From Bog-756 sp963701325 (GTDB taxonomy: Bacteria > Actinomycetota > Acidimicrobiia > Acidimicrobiales > RAAP-2), in assembly GCA_963701325.1 (NCBI GenBank), contig OY969604.1, forward strand, positions 3,348,001 through 3,412,000: DNA of 64,000 nt, in the 5' to 3' direction. A program made the translations under genes and the position numbers. Under the pieces are notes generated by a model, which saw only the letters and a program-made list of their open reading frames with translations, made no database searches and was not told where the DNA came from. Shown in pieces: positions 1-8,132 of the stretch. Within the stretch, counting starts at the first letter, position 1. Each line of letters begins with the position of its first letter.

Positions 1-752
1 CCGGTCTCCACCGCCCGGGTCAGCCCAGCCCGCAACTTGGCGCGGAGAGCAGCCGGCGACACGACCTTGCGCAACCCGTTCCGACCGATCAGCAACAGTG
101 AGGACGGCAGCTCGATGAGGCCGTGATTGCGTCTGATGGGCTGCACCATGGGCGGGGCGAACGGCAGCGCCTTGTCAGCCAGGTTGACCAGCGGCCGGAG
201 GCGGGGCGCACGCTGGCTGACCGCCTCGAGGAGACCTGCGTCCACACTGCGGAATACTTCGATCCCGACCTCGGCAACGACGTCGAGGTGCGCCACCTGG
301 TTGCGGGGGAAGACGAGCGAGCGGAACGGTAGCCCGTGTGATTCGTGCACAGACTTGGCCCGCATCAGGTCATCGCGTACCGCCTCGGCAGAGGATTCGC
401 CGAAATAGACGTGGCCGTAGCTGTGCGTTGCGATCTCGTGATCCACCGGGTCCTCCCGGATGGCATCGACCAGGTCCGGGGCGTACCAACAGCTGCGGTC
501 CCCCCGGAGTCCGTCGAATCCGTGCCTGTCATCGAGCAACCGACCGACGATGGCCCAGGTGACCGGGAACTCATGGGTGCGAAACAATGCAAGCAACCGT
601 CGGACGATCTCGCGCTCGAGGTCTGCGCATGCACGCGCATCTGCGGCGGTGACGTGATCCCACACGCCCCACAGCAGTTCGAGGTCGATGGAGATGCAGA
701 ACGCACCCCGACCGAGCCGGATGACGTCACGCTCGGAGTGCTCTCCGGTCAC
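1..752 (-). CDS. Polysaccharide deacetylase-family protein, 3' end cut by window edge
   Basis: About 250 residues of a NodB-fold carbohydrate esterase are visible; the C-terminus runs off the window. The GTG at 752 is chosen because an in-frame TAG lies just upstream. Near residue 20 the protein reads SIDLELLWG, an Asp/Glu-containing first motif that varies from the usual TFDDG. Near residue 110 it has THSYGH, matching the H-x3-H metal-binding motif. A SxVFPRNQV segment follows, as in deacetylases acting on cell-surface polysaccharides. No signal peptide is seen, so it may act in the cytoplasm on a lipid-linked or nucleotide-linked sugar. It is the last visible gene of a minus-strand run and is separated from the Gfo/Idh gene by a hairpin. 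The fold call is firm; the substrate is unknown. Confidence 0.75.
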   Translation of the reverse strand, partial: MTGEHSERDVIRLGRGAFCISIDLELLWGVWDHVTAADARACADLEREIVRRLLALFRTHEFPVTWAIVGRLLDDRHGFDGLRGDRSCWYAPDLVDAIREDPVDHEIATHSYGHVYFGESSAEAVRDDLMRAKSVHESHGLPFRSLVFPRNQVAHLDVVAEVGIEVFRSVDAGLLEAVSQRAPRLRPLVNLADKALPFAPPMVQPIRRNHGLIELPSSLLLIGRNGLRKVVSPAALRAKLRAGLTRAVET

Positions 753-792
753 GGACCGAACCTACCAGGCCACCTTCCCACTGTCCTCGGGG

Positions 793-814
793 GAGTCAGC
801 AGCGGGGCTGACTC
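793..814 (-). terminator. Hairpin after the Gfo/Idh gene, possible terminator
   Basis: Perfect 8-base arms (GAGTCAGC / GCTGACTC) enclose a 6-base loop, 25 bases past the stop of the oxidoreductase gene on the minus strand. There is no T-run, so it may act as a weak terminator or as a 3' end stabiliser. Confidence 0.4.
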
Positions 815-838
815 GAACGCTCCGAGATCGAGGGTGCG

Positions 839-1927
839 TCAGAGCCCGTCCTCCACCGTCACGGTTGCCAGCTCGGCGGCCGAGCGGCGGATTGCGTCGA
901 GGACGGCCATGTCCTTGACGCCGTCCACGAACGTGGCCGCCTCGGGTCCCGGTGGCGACGGGCGGCCCTCAATGCGGCTCAGCAGAACCTCCGCGAGACG
1001 GGTGTAGGGGCCGAAGTCCATCCCGTGCGAGATCATGCGCTCGTAGGCGGTGGTCACCAGGCCGTCCGGCAGGGGAGGGGCCGCCCCGCTCGGGAGATCC
1101 TCCGAGACCGGCAGGGTGCGGGTGCCCCCGGCGTCGGCAACCCGTACGGTCGAACCCACCCCTTCGATCCAGGCGGTCCCGGACGACCCGACGACGCGGG
1201 TGATCACGATCGGCGGACCCAGGTCCCCAGATGTGCTCTGGAGGACCCCGACCGCACCGGACCGCATCCGGAAGTGCACGAGGAAGGCGTCCTCGGCGGC
1301 CATGCCACGGTCGGCCACGTGGGGGAGCGAGGCGCTCACCGACTCGAATTCGCCGAGCGTGACCCGGACCTGGTCGATGATCTGTGAACCGTGGGCCCCG
1401 GTCCATCCGCCGCCCTGCCCGGGGTCGGCCCACCACTCGGGGACCTCGGCGGTGGCGGCGGCGAGGAGCGGCACGTGGAGCATCACCGTGGCCATCCGCG
1501 GCTCGCCGATCTCTCCCCCGGCAACGGCCCTGGCGAGCGTTGCTTGCCCCGCGTCCCACCGGAATTCGCATCCGAGCAGGTGCACGACCCCGGCCGACTC
1601 CGCCGCGGCCAGCACGACCCGTCCCTCGTCTGCGTCTCGGGCGAACGGCTTCTCGCAGATCACGTGCTTCCCGGCGGCGATCGCCGCCAGGGCGATGGCG
1701 GCGTGGGTGTGCGGTGGCGTGGCGATGGTCACCGCGTCCACGTGATCGAGGCCGAGCGCCTGGTCGACCGAGGTCAGGGCCAGCGGGATGTCGAAGAGGC
1801 GTGCGCGGGTCTCCGTCTTGGCCCGGTCCCGGCCGACCAGAGCGATCACTTCGAAGCCGGCCGCGCGCAGGGCGCGCACGTGGGTCACACAGCCGAACCC
1901 GGTCCCGACGACCACGACCCCCTTCAT
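839..1927 (-). CDS. Gfo/Idh/MocA-family NAD(P)-dependent oxidoreductase
   Basis: A 362-residue protein with an N-terminal Rossmann motif GTGFG at residues 8-12 and the family's EKP motif at 92-94, whose Lys normally takes part in hydride transfer. The GGxxxDxxxH-like segment is GWTGAHGSQIIDQ around residue 180. Family members oxidise or epimerise sugars, cyclitols and related alcohols with NAD(P). The ATG at 1927 overlaps the stop of the upstream TIM-barrel gene (ATGA), so the two are probably translated together and act on the same small polyol or sugar-like compound. The substrate cannot be read from sequence. Confidence 0.88.
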   Translation of the reverse strand: MKGVVVVGTGFGCVTHVRALRAAGFEVIALVGRDRAKTETRARLFDIPLALTSVDQALGLDHVDAVTIATPPHTHAAIALAAIAAGKHVICEKPFARDADEGRVVLAAAESAGVVHLLGCEFRWDAGQATLARAVAGGEIGEPRMATVMLHVPLLAAATAEVPEWWADPGQGGGWTGAHGSQIIDQVRVTLGEFESVSASLPHVADRGMAAEDAFLVHFRMRSGAVGVLQSTSGDLGPPIVITRVVGSSGTAWIEGVGSTVRVADAGGTRTLPVSEDLPSGAAPPLPDGLVTTAYERMISHGMDFGPYTRLAEVLLSRIEGRPSPPGPEAATFVDGVKDMAVLDAIRRSAAELATVTVEDGL

Positions 1928-2775
1928 CGGCGCTCGTCGAGGATCGCCCTCGTGGAGCGGGCCGCCATCAGCGCCGCCTCCGACGGCCCGCGCGTGTGCA
2001 GGGTGTCGCTGAAGACCTCGACCCCGGTCGGGGCTGTCGTGCCGGTCATCCGCAGCGCGTCGACGATGCCACCCAGATCGAACTCGCCTTCGCCGGGCAG
2101 GGCGCGTTGGTGGAGGGTGGCCGTGACCAGATCGCGCTCGGGCTCGGCCGGACCGTCGTCGAGCTGCACGCCGAGGATCAGCCGGCCGGGAACGTCGGCC
2201 AGGTCGGAGAGCGGGGTCCCCGAGCGCACGAGGTGCCAGGCATCGACGTTGAGGCCGCCGTTGGGCTGATCGGCCCTCCGGACGATCTCCAAGGCCGTCG
2301 CCAGATCGGGGATCCGCGACCACGGGAGCCACTCGAGGTGTACCAGGAGGTCGTGCTCGGCGGCCCGCCGGCAGAGGCCGGCGAACGCCTCGGCAGCGCC
2401 GTCGGTGTCCCAGGTCCCGCCGAACACGTCGACTGCGTTGAGCGAGCGTGCCCCGACGGCGTCCGCGATCGAGAAGAGATCCGGCTCACCGAAGCGGAAC
2501 ACGTCCTCTGCGTCGACCGCGGGGTCGATGTGGATGTCCGAGGCACCGGGCAACCACCACCACGCCGGGTCCAGCTCGGCAACAGCGAGGCCGTGGTCGG
2601 CGAGCATCGAGCGGATGTCGGCGTCGCTGTGGCCCTCGGCCCGGGCGGCCGCATGGTCGCGTCCCCAGAGCGAGACGGCGGCGAACCCGGCACCGGAGGC
2701 CGCGGCGAGCCGATCGGAGAAGGGAACGGCGCGCGGGAGGGTCCCAGAACACAGGACGAGATCGTCCGGTCCCAT
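1924..2775 (-). CDS. TIM-barrel sugar phosphate isomerase/epimerase-like protein
   Basis: A 283-residue protein resembling the xylose isomerase-like TIM-barrel family (AP endonuclease 2 fold, IolE/IolI relatives). Visible family features are acidic or His metal ligands at strand ends: HLEWLPW, NVDAWHLVRSG and GVEVFSD near the C-terminus. Members isomerise or epimerise sugars and inosose-type compounds. It sits directly downstream of the 2-oxoacid oxidoreductase genes (71-base gap) and overlaps the Gfo/Idh gene, which suggests a sugar or cyclitol catabolic pair. An inositol-like pathway is possible, but no other iol genes are present here. Confidence 0.75.
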   Translation of the reverse strand: MGPDDLVLCSGTLPRAVPFSDRLAAASGAGFAAVSLWGRDHAAARAEGHSDADIRSMLADHGLAVAELDPAWWWLPGASDIHIDPAVDAEDVFRFGEPDLFSIADAVGARSLNAVDVFGGTWDTDGAAEAFAGLCRRAAEHDLLVHLEWLPWSRIPDLATALEIVRRADQPNGGLNVDAWHLVRSGTPLSDLADVPGRLILGVQLDDGPAEPERDLVTATLHQRALPGEGEFDLGGIVDALRMTGTTAPTGVEVFSDTLHTRGPSEAALMAARSTRAILDERR

Positions 2776-2845
2776 CAGGATCCCGTCTCACGGTCGACGA
2801 CCCCGGGGAGCTCGCCCCCCGGGTGCGCGGCGACGGTTCCCCCGG

Positions 2846-3634
2846 TCACCGGTCGAGGACATCCTTCAGGACCCCCGGTGCGTGGACCGCGGCGAGGTGG
2901 TCGTCCAGATAGCCCGGACCCTCCTCGGTCTCGACGAACCATCCGGTGGGGCACATGGTGAGGATCTCGACGAAGGAGAACCCGGCACCCTGGACCTGCG
3001 CCTCGAATGCACGGAGGAGCATCTTCTTGGTCCGGGCCACGTTGCCGGCGCTGTTGACCGCGCCGCGGGCCACGAAGGCGCTCCCCTCGAGCTGGGCGAT
3101 CAGCGAGCTGAGCAGGATCGGCCGGCCGTGGCGGTCCGGGTCCCGTCCCTCGAGGCTGGTCTTGGTCCGTTGCCCGAGCACCGTGGCGGCGGACATGTGG
3201 CCTCCGGTCTCCCCGAAGACCCCGTTGTTGAGCATGATGCAGGTGACCTGCTCACCGCGCGCCGCGGTGTGCAGCACCTCCTGGAGGCCTTCGCTGACCA
3301 TGTCGCCGTCGCCCTGCACCGTGAATGCGATCGACTCGGGCCGGGCCCGCTTGACCCCGGTGGCGAGCGAGGGCGCCCTCCCGTGCAGGGCCTGGAGCAC
3401 CTCCACGTCGAGGTTGTTCGAGAATGCCGTGTAGCAGCCGATGCCGAACACGCCGATGGTCCGCCGCTCCAGCCCGAGCTCGGCGATCGCCTCGAGCACG
3501 CAGCGCATGGCCACCGGTTCGCCGCACCCCGGGCAGAGGTGGTGGGTGCCCACGTCGATGAGCGCGGGCACGAAGTCCCCGACCAGGTGCGCCGGTTCCT
3601 CCGGCGGCCGGTCGGTGGGCACGAAGCCGGTCAT
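2846..3634 (-). CDS. 2-oxoacid:ferredoxin oxidoreductase, beta (TPP-binding) subunit
   Basis: A 262-residue TPP-binding subunit. CPGCGE (Cys34, Cys37) is part of the 4Fe-4S binding site, and GDGD (108-111) followed by NN (136-137) forms the TPP/Mg motif. Such enzymes oxidatively decarboxylate a 2-oxoacid with CoA to acyl-CoA and reduce ferredoxin, or run in reverse. The ATG overlaps the stop of the alpha gene by 4 bases, as elsewhere in this gamma-ferredoxin-alpha-beta operon. The separate ferredoxin and gamma subunits are typical of four-subunit KGOR/VOR-type enzymes. Whether it uses 2-oxoglutarate, branched-chain or aromatic 2-oxoacids cannot be decided from sequence. Confidence 0.9.
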   Translation of the reverse strand: MTGFVPTDRPPEEPAHLVGDFVPALIDVGTHHLCPGCGEPVAMRCVLEAIAELGLERRTIGVFGIGCYTAFSNNLDVEVLQALHGRAPSLATGVKRARPESIAFTVQGDGDMVSEGLQEVLHTAARGEQVTCIMLNNGVFGETGGHMSAATVLGQRTKTSLEGRDPDRHGRPILLSSLIAQLEGSAFVARGAVNSAGNVARTKKMLLRAFEAQVQGAGFSFVEILTMCPTGWFVETEEGPGYLDDHLAAVHAPGVLKDVLDR

Positions 3635-4716
3635 CCGGCCATCACCTGCTCGATCCGTTGCCGGATGACCCGCACGTCGAGGTCCGGGGCGATCCCGAAA
3701 CCCGAATGGTCCAGGCTCAGGCCCCCGATGAAGTGGACCGGCGCGGTCCCGAGTACGGCGAGGCGCACGTCGTCGATCATCTGGCCCTGGTTGTTCTCAT
3801 AGACCGCCACCGCCCGCGCCCCCCGGGCGGCCGCAGCGATGGCCTCGGTCGGGAAGGGGAACAGCGTGATCGGGCGGACGTACCCGACGCGTGCACCGTC
3901 GGCGCGCAGGGCGCGCACCGCTGCCTGGACGTAGCGGCCCGGTGTGCCGAACGCGACGACCACCACCTCTGCGTCGTCGGTGTGGGCGCTCTCCGCCAGC
4001 GGCTCGACACCCTCTGTCATCTCGAGCGTGTGGGCCGCGCAGGCCGCGTAGTGGGCCGAGAGGTCGTACCCGACGTCGTCGCGCTGCTTGTGGCTCCCGA
4101 GGAACGAGAGCAACTTGGCGTGACCCGATCCACCGGTCGACCCGTCGAGCGCCCACTCCGGCCGGACCCGCTCGCACGGTGCCGGGATCGTGACCGACCG
4201 GGCCGTGTGGGCGAGGTAGTAGTCGCCCATGACCAGCACGGGATTGCGCCACCGTTCGGCGAGGTCGAAGGCGAGGACGATGAGCTCGACCGCCTCGGCC
4301 GAGTCGGCCGGGGCCAGCACGATGTGGCGGTAGTCGCCGTGACCGCCTCCGCGGGTGGCCTGGTAGTAGTCCCCCTGCGCCCGGGCCATGTCGAGGACGA
4401 CCAGCGGCAGCCTGGCGAGGGTGATCTCCGCGAGGGACTCCTGCATGAGAGAGAGGCCCTGCCCGGTGGATCCGGTCGCCGACGGCACGCCGGTCGCCGC
4501 CGCCCCCCAGGCCATCCCGACCGCTTCGAGCTCGCTCTCGGCGTTCATGCACACCCCGCCGACCTCGGGCAGCCGGGCAGCCATCTGCTCGAGCACCTCG
4601 GTGAACGGGGTCATCGGGTACCCGGAGAAGAATCGGCAACCGGCGGCGATCATGGCCTCGGCGATGGCCTCGCTCCCCTGGAGCAGGCGGCGAACTGGTG
4701 CCGAGGTCGTGGTCAC
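3631..4716 (-). CDS. 2-oxoacid:ferredoxin oxidoreductase, alpha subunit
   Basis: A 361-residue alpha subunit of the PorA/KorA family. The N-terminal pyrimidine-binding domain shows the conserved GYPMTPFTEV run near residue 30, then MNAESELEAVGMAWGA and ATGSTGQGLSLM. The C-terminal half is the domain II/III region ending with the conserved VYENNQGQM stretch. It pairs with the beta subunit to form the active site. The GTG at 4716 overlaps the ferredoxin stop (GTGA) and restores the usual length; upstream in-frame sequence belongs to other genes. Confidence 0.9.
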   Translation of the reverse strand: MTTTSAPVRRLLQGSEAIAEAMIAAGCRFFSGYPMTPFTEVLEQMAARLPEVGGVCMNAESELEAVGMAWGAAATGVPSATGSTGQGLSLMQESLAEITLARLPLVVLDMARAQGDYYQATRGGGHGDYRHIVLAPADSAEAVELIVLAFDLAERWRNPVLVMGDYYLAHTARSVTIPAPCERVRPEWALDGSTGGSGHAKLLSFLGSHKQRDDVGYDLSAHYAACAAHTLEMTEGVEPLAESAHTDDAEVVVVAFGTPGRYVQAAVRALRADGARVGYVRPITLFPFPTEAIAAAARGARAVAVYENNQGQMIDDVRLAVLGTAPVHFIGGLSLDHSGFGIAPDLDVRVIRQRIEQVMAG

Positions 4717-4976
4717 GCCGTGCCGCCGGTGGCGTCGATCGGCGTCTCGTACTTGAAGACCTGGAACACGAAGTCCGGGCAGATCTGCGAGCAGGCCCGG
4801 CACCCGGTGCAGCCGGGCCGGAGTCGCGGGTAGGCGTACCCGCGGGTGTTCGTCTCGGGATCGGACATGACCAGCACCCCCGGCGGGCAGGCGTCGATGC
4901 AGAGCAGGCATCCCTTGCAGGCCTCGACGTCGATGACCAGGGTGCCGCGGGTGATCGCGCGCTCCGGGCCCGTCAC
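4713..4976 (-). CDS. 2x4Fe-4S ferredoxin subunit (delta) of the 2-oxoacid oxidoreductase
   Basis: A short protein of about 87 residues with two cluster motifs, CKGCLLCIDACP and CTGCRACSQICP, each of the CxxCxxCxxxCP type. It passes electrons from the TPP-containing subunits to external ferredoxin. I prefer the GTG at 4976, which overlaps the gamma stop as GTGA like its neighbours; an ATG at 5000 is the alternative and would add 8 residues. Confidence 0.88.
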   Translation of the reverse strand: MTGPERAITRGTLVIDVEACKGCLLCIDACPPGVLVMSDPETNTRGYAYPRLRPGCTGCRACSQICPDFVFQVFKYETPIDATGGTA

Positions 4977-5554
4977 GCCACGACCGCCGGGTCGGGCCAC
5001 GCGAGGGCAGTCCGCGGTTCCACCGCGTCGAACCCGGCGCGCAGCGCCCGGTCGTTGCGTTCGGCGTGCTGTGTCCGGTAGGGAGGGAGCGAGGCGCGCA
5101 CCCCGGCCGAGAGCGCGTCCATCCCGACCATGCCGGTGACCGCCGCGTAGGCGCCGAGCAGGACCATCGAGGCGACCATCGCGCCACCGACCGAGACGGC
5201 GATGTCACCGGCCGGCACCTCGACCACGGCGCAACCGCCCGACACCGATCCCGGGGCCACCACGCTGGTGTTGACGAGGACCACTCCGTCGGCAGACAGG
5301 CGTGCCAGGACCGGGTCGGCGTGCTCGTGGTGCATGAGCAGGGCCGACCAGGTCGACCCGGCGGTGGGTGGAGCTTCGATCGGGTCGTCGGCCACCACGA
5401 GCGTCGACTCGGTGGCGCCGCCACGCATCATGCCGCCGTAGCTGCCGAAGACCTGGACCTCGCGTCCCTCGAGGACCGCCGCCCGGGCCAGCACCGCTGC
5501 GGCCAGCTGGACACCCTGGCCCCCGATGCCGGTCATGATCAGCTCGCGTTCCAC
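4973..5554 (-). CDS. 2-oxoacid:ferredoxin oxidoreductase, gamma subunit
   Basis: A 193-residue gamma subunit starting at GTG 5554. The family hallmark GIGGQGVQLAA is at the N-terminus, followed by SYGGMMRGGATESTLVV, which is highly conserved in KorC/VorC-like subunits. It is the promoter-proximal subunit of the four-gene set and follows the acyl-CoA-ligase-like gene after 42 bases. The ligase, gamma, ferredoxin, alpha and beta genes appear to form one transcription unit. Confidence 0.9.
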   Translation of the reverse strand: MERELIMTGIGGQGVQLAAAVLARAAVLEGREVQVFGSYGGMMRGGATESTLVVADDPIEAPPTAGSTWSALLMHHEHADPVLARLSADGVVLVNTSVVAPGSVSGGCAVVEVPAGDIAVSVGGAMVASMVLLGAYAAVTGMVGMDALSAGVRASLPPYRTQHAERNDRALRAGFDAVEPRTALAWPDPAVVA

Positions 5555-5596
5555 AGAGCGCCGATCTTATTCACTGAAAACACTGTTCTGCAAGCC

Positions 5597-7054
5597 TCAT
5601 CCGGTGCCGAGCCGTTCGACCAGCAGGCGTCGCTGGACCTGCCCGGTCGATGCCGTGCGGGGGAGCACGTCGACCTGCCGCAGCTGCCGGGGGTGCTTGA
5701 ACGGGGCCAGCCTTCCCTCGCACCACTCGCGCAGCCCGTCGAGCGTGGGCGGTGACTGCCCGGGGGCCGGCACCACCACCGCGCAGACCACCTCACCCCA
5801 CCGGGGGTCCGGCAGTCCGACCACCGCGACCTCACCCACCGAGGGGTGTCCCGCAAGGACCGCTTCGACCTCTGCGGGCACCACGGTCTCACCGCCGGTG
5901 CGGAGCAGGTCCCCGAGCCGACCGACGATGCGCACGAAGCCCTCGTCGTCCTGGTCTGCGACATCGCCGGTCCGGAACCATCCGTCGACCAGGCAGGCCG
6001 CCGTCGCGTCCGGGTCGTCGAGGTAGCCGTCGAAGAGCACCGGGCTGGCCACCTGCAGCTCACCCTGCTCGTCCGTGCGGACCCGCACGCCGGGCGCCGG
6101 CGGGCCGCAGCTCCCGGGCTTGCGGCGGAAGTCTTCCTGGTCGAGGCAGGTCACGCTGCCCGCCTCGGTGGACCCGTAGAAGACCCGGAGGTGGGCTTCG
6201 GGCAGCAGCGCCTCGATGGCGGCGAGCAGGTCGGGCGGCGTGGCCGACGTCCCGGTGTCGGCGAACCGGAGCGTCGACAACGGGGCGCCGCGCGCGGAGC
6301 CGACATGGTCGATGACCCGCTGCCAGACGGCGGGGATGCAGTTGAGCCGGGTCGCACGGTGGCGCTGGACCGCCTCGCAGATCTCCTCGGCTCCCGCGCC
6401 GTCGAGAAGGATTACCGCGTCACGCGCCTGCCACTGCTGGAGCGCGATCGTCCACGCACCCATGTGGAAGAGCGGGTAGGGGCACACCATCGCCCCGCGT
6501 GGCTCGGGTAGCGCACCCGGGTGGGTACGGAGGTAGTTGCAGGCGTGCGAGAGCACCGCACCCTTGGGCCGACCGGTGCTCCCGCTCGTGTAGAACGCCA
6601 CGTGGGGGTCGCGGCCGGACAGCGCTCCGTCGCGGAACGCGCTGCTGTCCAGCCCGGCGGCGCGTTCGGTCAGGTCGTCCAGCGTGAGCGTCAGCGGTGC
6701 GGCGCCCGCCGCCGACCGGCCGACGTCGGTCACGACGAGCTCGGGCTGGCACACCGACATGATCCCTCGTGCCTCGTCCTCCCCGAGGAGGCCGTTGACC
6801 GGCACCAGGATCGCCCCGATCTTGGCCAAGGCGGCGAAGAGCGGGACCGCGCCGAGGTCGGTCACGCACCAGAGCACGACCCTGCTGCCCCGCTGCACGC
6901 CGAGCGACACGAGCAGCCGGCACACCCGGTTGGCGGTCGACTCGAGCGTTGAGAAGGTGAGCGAACGCCCTCCGTGGACGGCCGCGGTGCGATTGGGCAC
7001 GGCCGTGGCCGCATTGGTGAACACCTCACCGATCAGCAGGTCGTCGCTCCCCAT
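5597..7054 (-). CDS. Acyl-CoA synthetase-like AMP-binding protein with Gln in place of the catalytic Lys
   Basis: A 485-residue ANL-superfamily protein. The P-loop-like A3 motif YTSGSTGRPKGA is at 155-166; later motifs are FYGSTEAG, GWFRTGD and GRLGDLLRTGGETVVP. The C-terminal A10 motif, normally TxxGK with a Lys needed for adenylation, reads STGQVQRR with Gln472. The hinge motif is also unusual (GRLGD where GRxKD is typical). The enzyme could therefore be a thioesterification-only or degenerate ligase, or could use another residue. The start at 7054 follows a GGTGGAG ribosome-binding site. It heads the 2-oxoacid oxidoreductase operon and diverges from a TetR gene that probably controls it. 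Confidence 0.85.
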   Translation of the reverse strand: MGSDDLLIGEVFTNAATAVPNRTAAVHGGRSLTFSTLESTANRVCRLLVSLGVQRGSRVVLWCVTDLGAVPLFAALAKIGAILVPVNGLLGEDEARGIMSVCQPELVVTDVGRSAAGAAPLTLTLDDLTERAAGLDSSAFRDGALSGRDPHVAFYTSGSTGRPKGAVLSHACNYLRTHPGALPEPRGAMVCPYPLFHMGAWTIALQQWQARDAVILLDGAGAEEICEAVQRHRATRLNCIPAVWQRVIDHVGSARGAPLSTLRFADTGTSATPPDLLAAIEALLPEAHLRVFYGSTEAGSVTCLDQEDFRRKPGSCGPPAPGVRVRTDEQGELQVASPVLFDGYLDDPDATAACLVDGWFRTGDVADQDDEGFVRIVGRLGDLLRTGGETVVPAEVEAVLAGHPSVGEVAVVGLPDPRWGEVVCAVVVPAPGQSPPTLDGLREWCEGRLAPFKHPRQLRQVDVLPRTASTGQVQRRLLVERLGTG

Positions 7055-7074
7055 GGCACACCACTCCACCGTTC

Positions 7075-7103
7075 TTGCTCTGCGAGAGCAGTGATCTTAG
7101 AGT
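7075..7103 (+). promoter_or_regulatory. tetR promoter with overlapping palindromic operator
   Basis: On the plus strand TTGCTC (7075-7080) and TAGAGT (7098-7103) are spaced by 17 bases, a plausible sigma-70-type promoter for the TetR gene. A perfect palindrome TGCTCT-GCG-AGAGCA (7076-7090) covers the -35 element and spacer, as expected for an autorepressor site. It also lies just upstream of the divergent ligase operon, so one site could control both directions. Confidence 0.5.
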
Positions 7104-7134
7104 GGGGTATGGACCGCGTGCGGCAAGGAGTCCG

Positions 7135-7788
7135 ATGGCACGTCTGACCGAGACCCTCGCCCGTCGCGCGGTCGAGCGGACGGTCGCAGACCGCCAGGCC
7201 GAGTACTCGGTGGAGGCGCAGCGCATCGTCGAGGCGACGTACGAGCTCATCGAGCGCACGGGCACCCTCGACCCGTCGTTGCGCGACATCCTGGCCCAGA
7301 CCGGCCTCTCGACCCAGGGCTTCTACCGCCTGTTCCGCTCGAAGGACGAGCTGCTGCTGGCGCTACTCGACGACGGCCGCCGCCGCCTTGTCGACCACCT
7401 CGCACGGCGCATGGCGGGCGCCCCTTCACCGACCGGGCGGATCCGGGCCTGGATCGAGGGGGTGCTCGCCCAGGCGTCGACGCCCCGCGCCGCCGAGCGG
7501 ACCCGGCCCTTCCTGGCCAACGAGGACCGCCTCTCTGAGCTGTTCCCCGACGAGCAGCGCGAATCGGTCGACCTGCTGGTGGCCCTCCTGGTCGACGAGC
7601 TCGTCGAGCTCGCGCCCGCCGGCACCCCGGCGGCTGTGGTCCGCCGGGATGCCGAGGCCATCTACCGCCTGGTCTTCGGGATCCTGCATGCGCATCTCAT
7701 CGCGCGGACCAGGCCCTCCCCGTCGACGATCGCCCACACGGTGTCCTTCTGCCTGAACGGAGCGGGTCTCGCTCCCGAGGCACGATGA
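7135..7788 (+). CDS. TetR-family transcriptional regulator
   Basis: A 217-residue TetR regulator. The N-terminal helix-turn-helix is clear: IVEATYELIERTGT, then LRDILAQTGLSTQGFYRLFRSKDELL. The rest is a helical ligand-binding domain without a recognisable specific family. The ATG at 7135 is preceded by AAGGAG at good spacing; a longer in-frame start upstream would run through the promoter. It is divergent from the acyl-CoA-ligase/2-oxoacid oxidoreductase operon and overlaps the cupin gene (ATGA), so it probably controls both in response to an acyl-CoA or related acid. Confidence 0.9.
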   Translation: MARLTETLARRAVERTVADRQAEYSVEAQRIVEATYELIERTGTLDPSLRDILAQTGLSTQGFYRLFRSKDELLLALLDDGRRRLVDHLARRMAGAPSPTGRIRAWIEGVLAQASTPRAAERTRPFLANEDRLSELFPDEQRESVDLLVALLVDELVELAPAGTPAAVVRRDAEAIYRLVFGILHAHLIARTRPSPSTIAHTVSFCLNGAGLAPEAR

Positions 7789-8114
7789 CGACACCGGCCG
7801 GCGATCCCGCGCTCGGTGACGTCGGGACCAGGTTGCTCCTCGAGAACGACCGGGTGCGGGTCTGGGAGGTGCGCCTTGCCCCGGGCGAGCAGGGGGCCGT
7901 CCACCACCACGAGCTCGACCACCTGCTCGTGCAGGTCGCCGGCGATCGGATCGCGGTGGTCCCCGAGCCGAATTCGCAGGGGCCGTTCCGGTCCTACTTC
8001 GAGGCCGAGGTGGTTCCGGGGGCGGTGGTCGAGGTCAGCCGCGGCGGTGTCGAGACTGCCCGCAACGTGGGATCCGAGCCCTACGTCGAGATCATCGTCG
8101 AGCTCAAGGACTGA
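7785..8114 (+). CDS. Small cupin-domain protein
   Basis: A 109-residue single-domain cupin. It shows the HHHELDHLLVQV stretch (residues 41-52), which holds His metal ligands typical of cupin motif 1, and a short second motif toward the C-terminus. Such proteins bind a metal and a small ligand or act as small dioxygenases or sensors. Its ATG overlaps the tetR stop, so the two are co-translated. Function beyond the fold is not recognisable. Confidence 0.75.
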   Translation: MTTPAGDPALGDVGTRLLLENDRVRVWEVRLAPGEQGAVHHHELDHLLVQVAGDRIAVVPEPNSQGPFRSYFEAEVVPGAVVEVSRGGVETARNVGSEPYVEIIVELKD

Positions 8115-8132
8115 TTTCGAGGCTCCGGTGGC

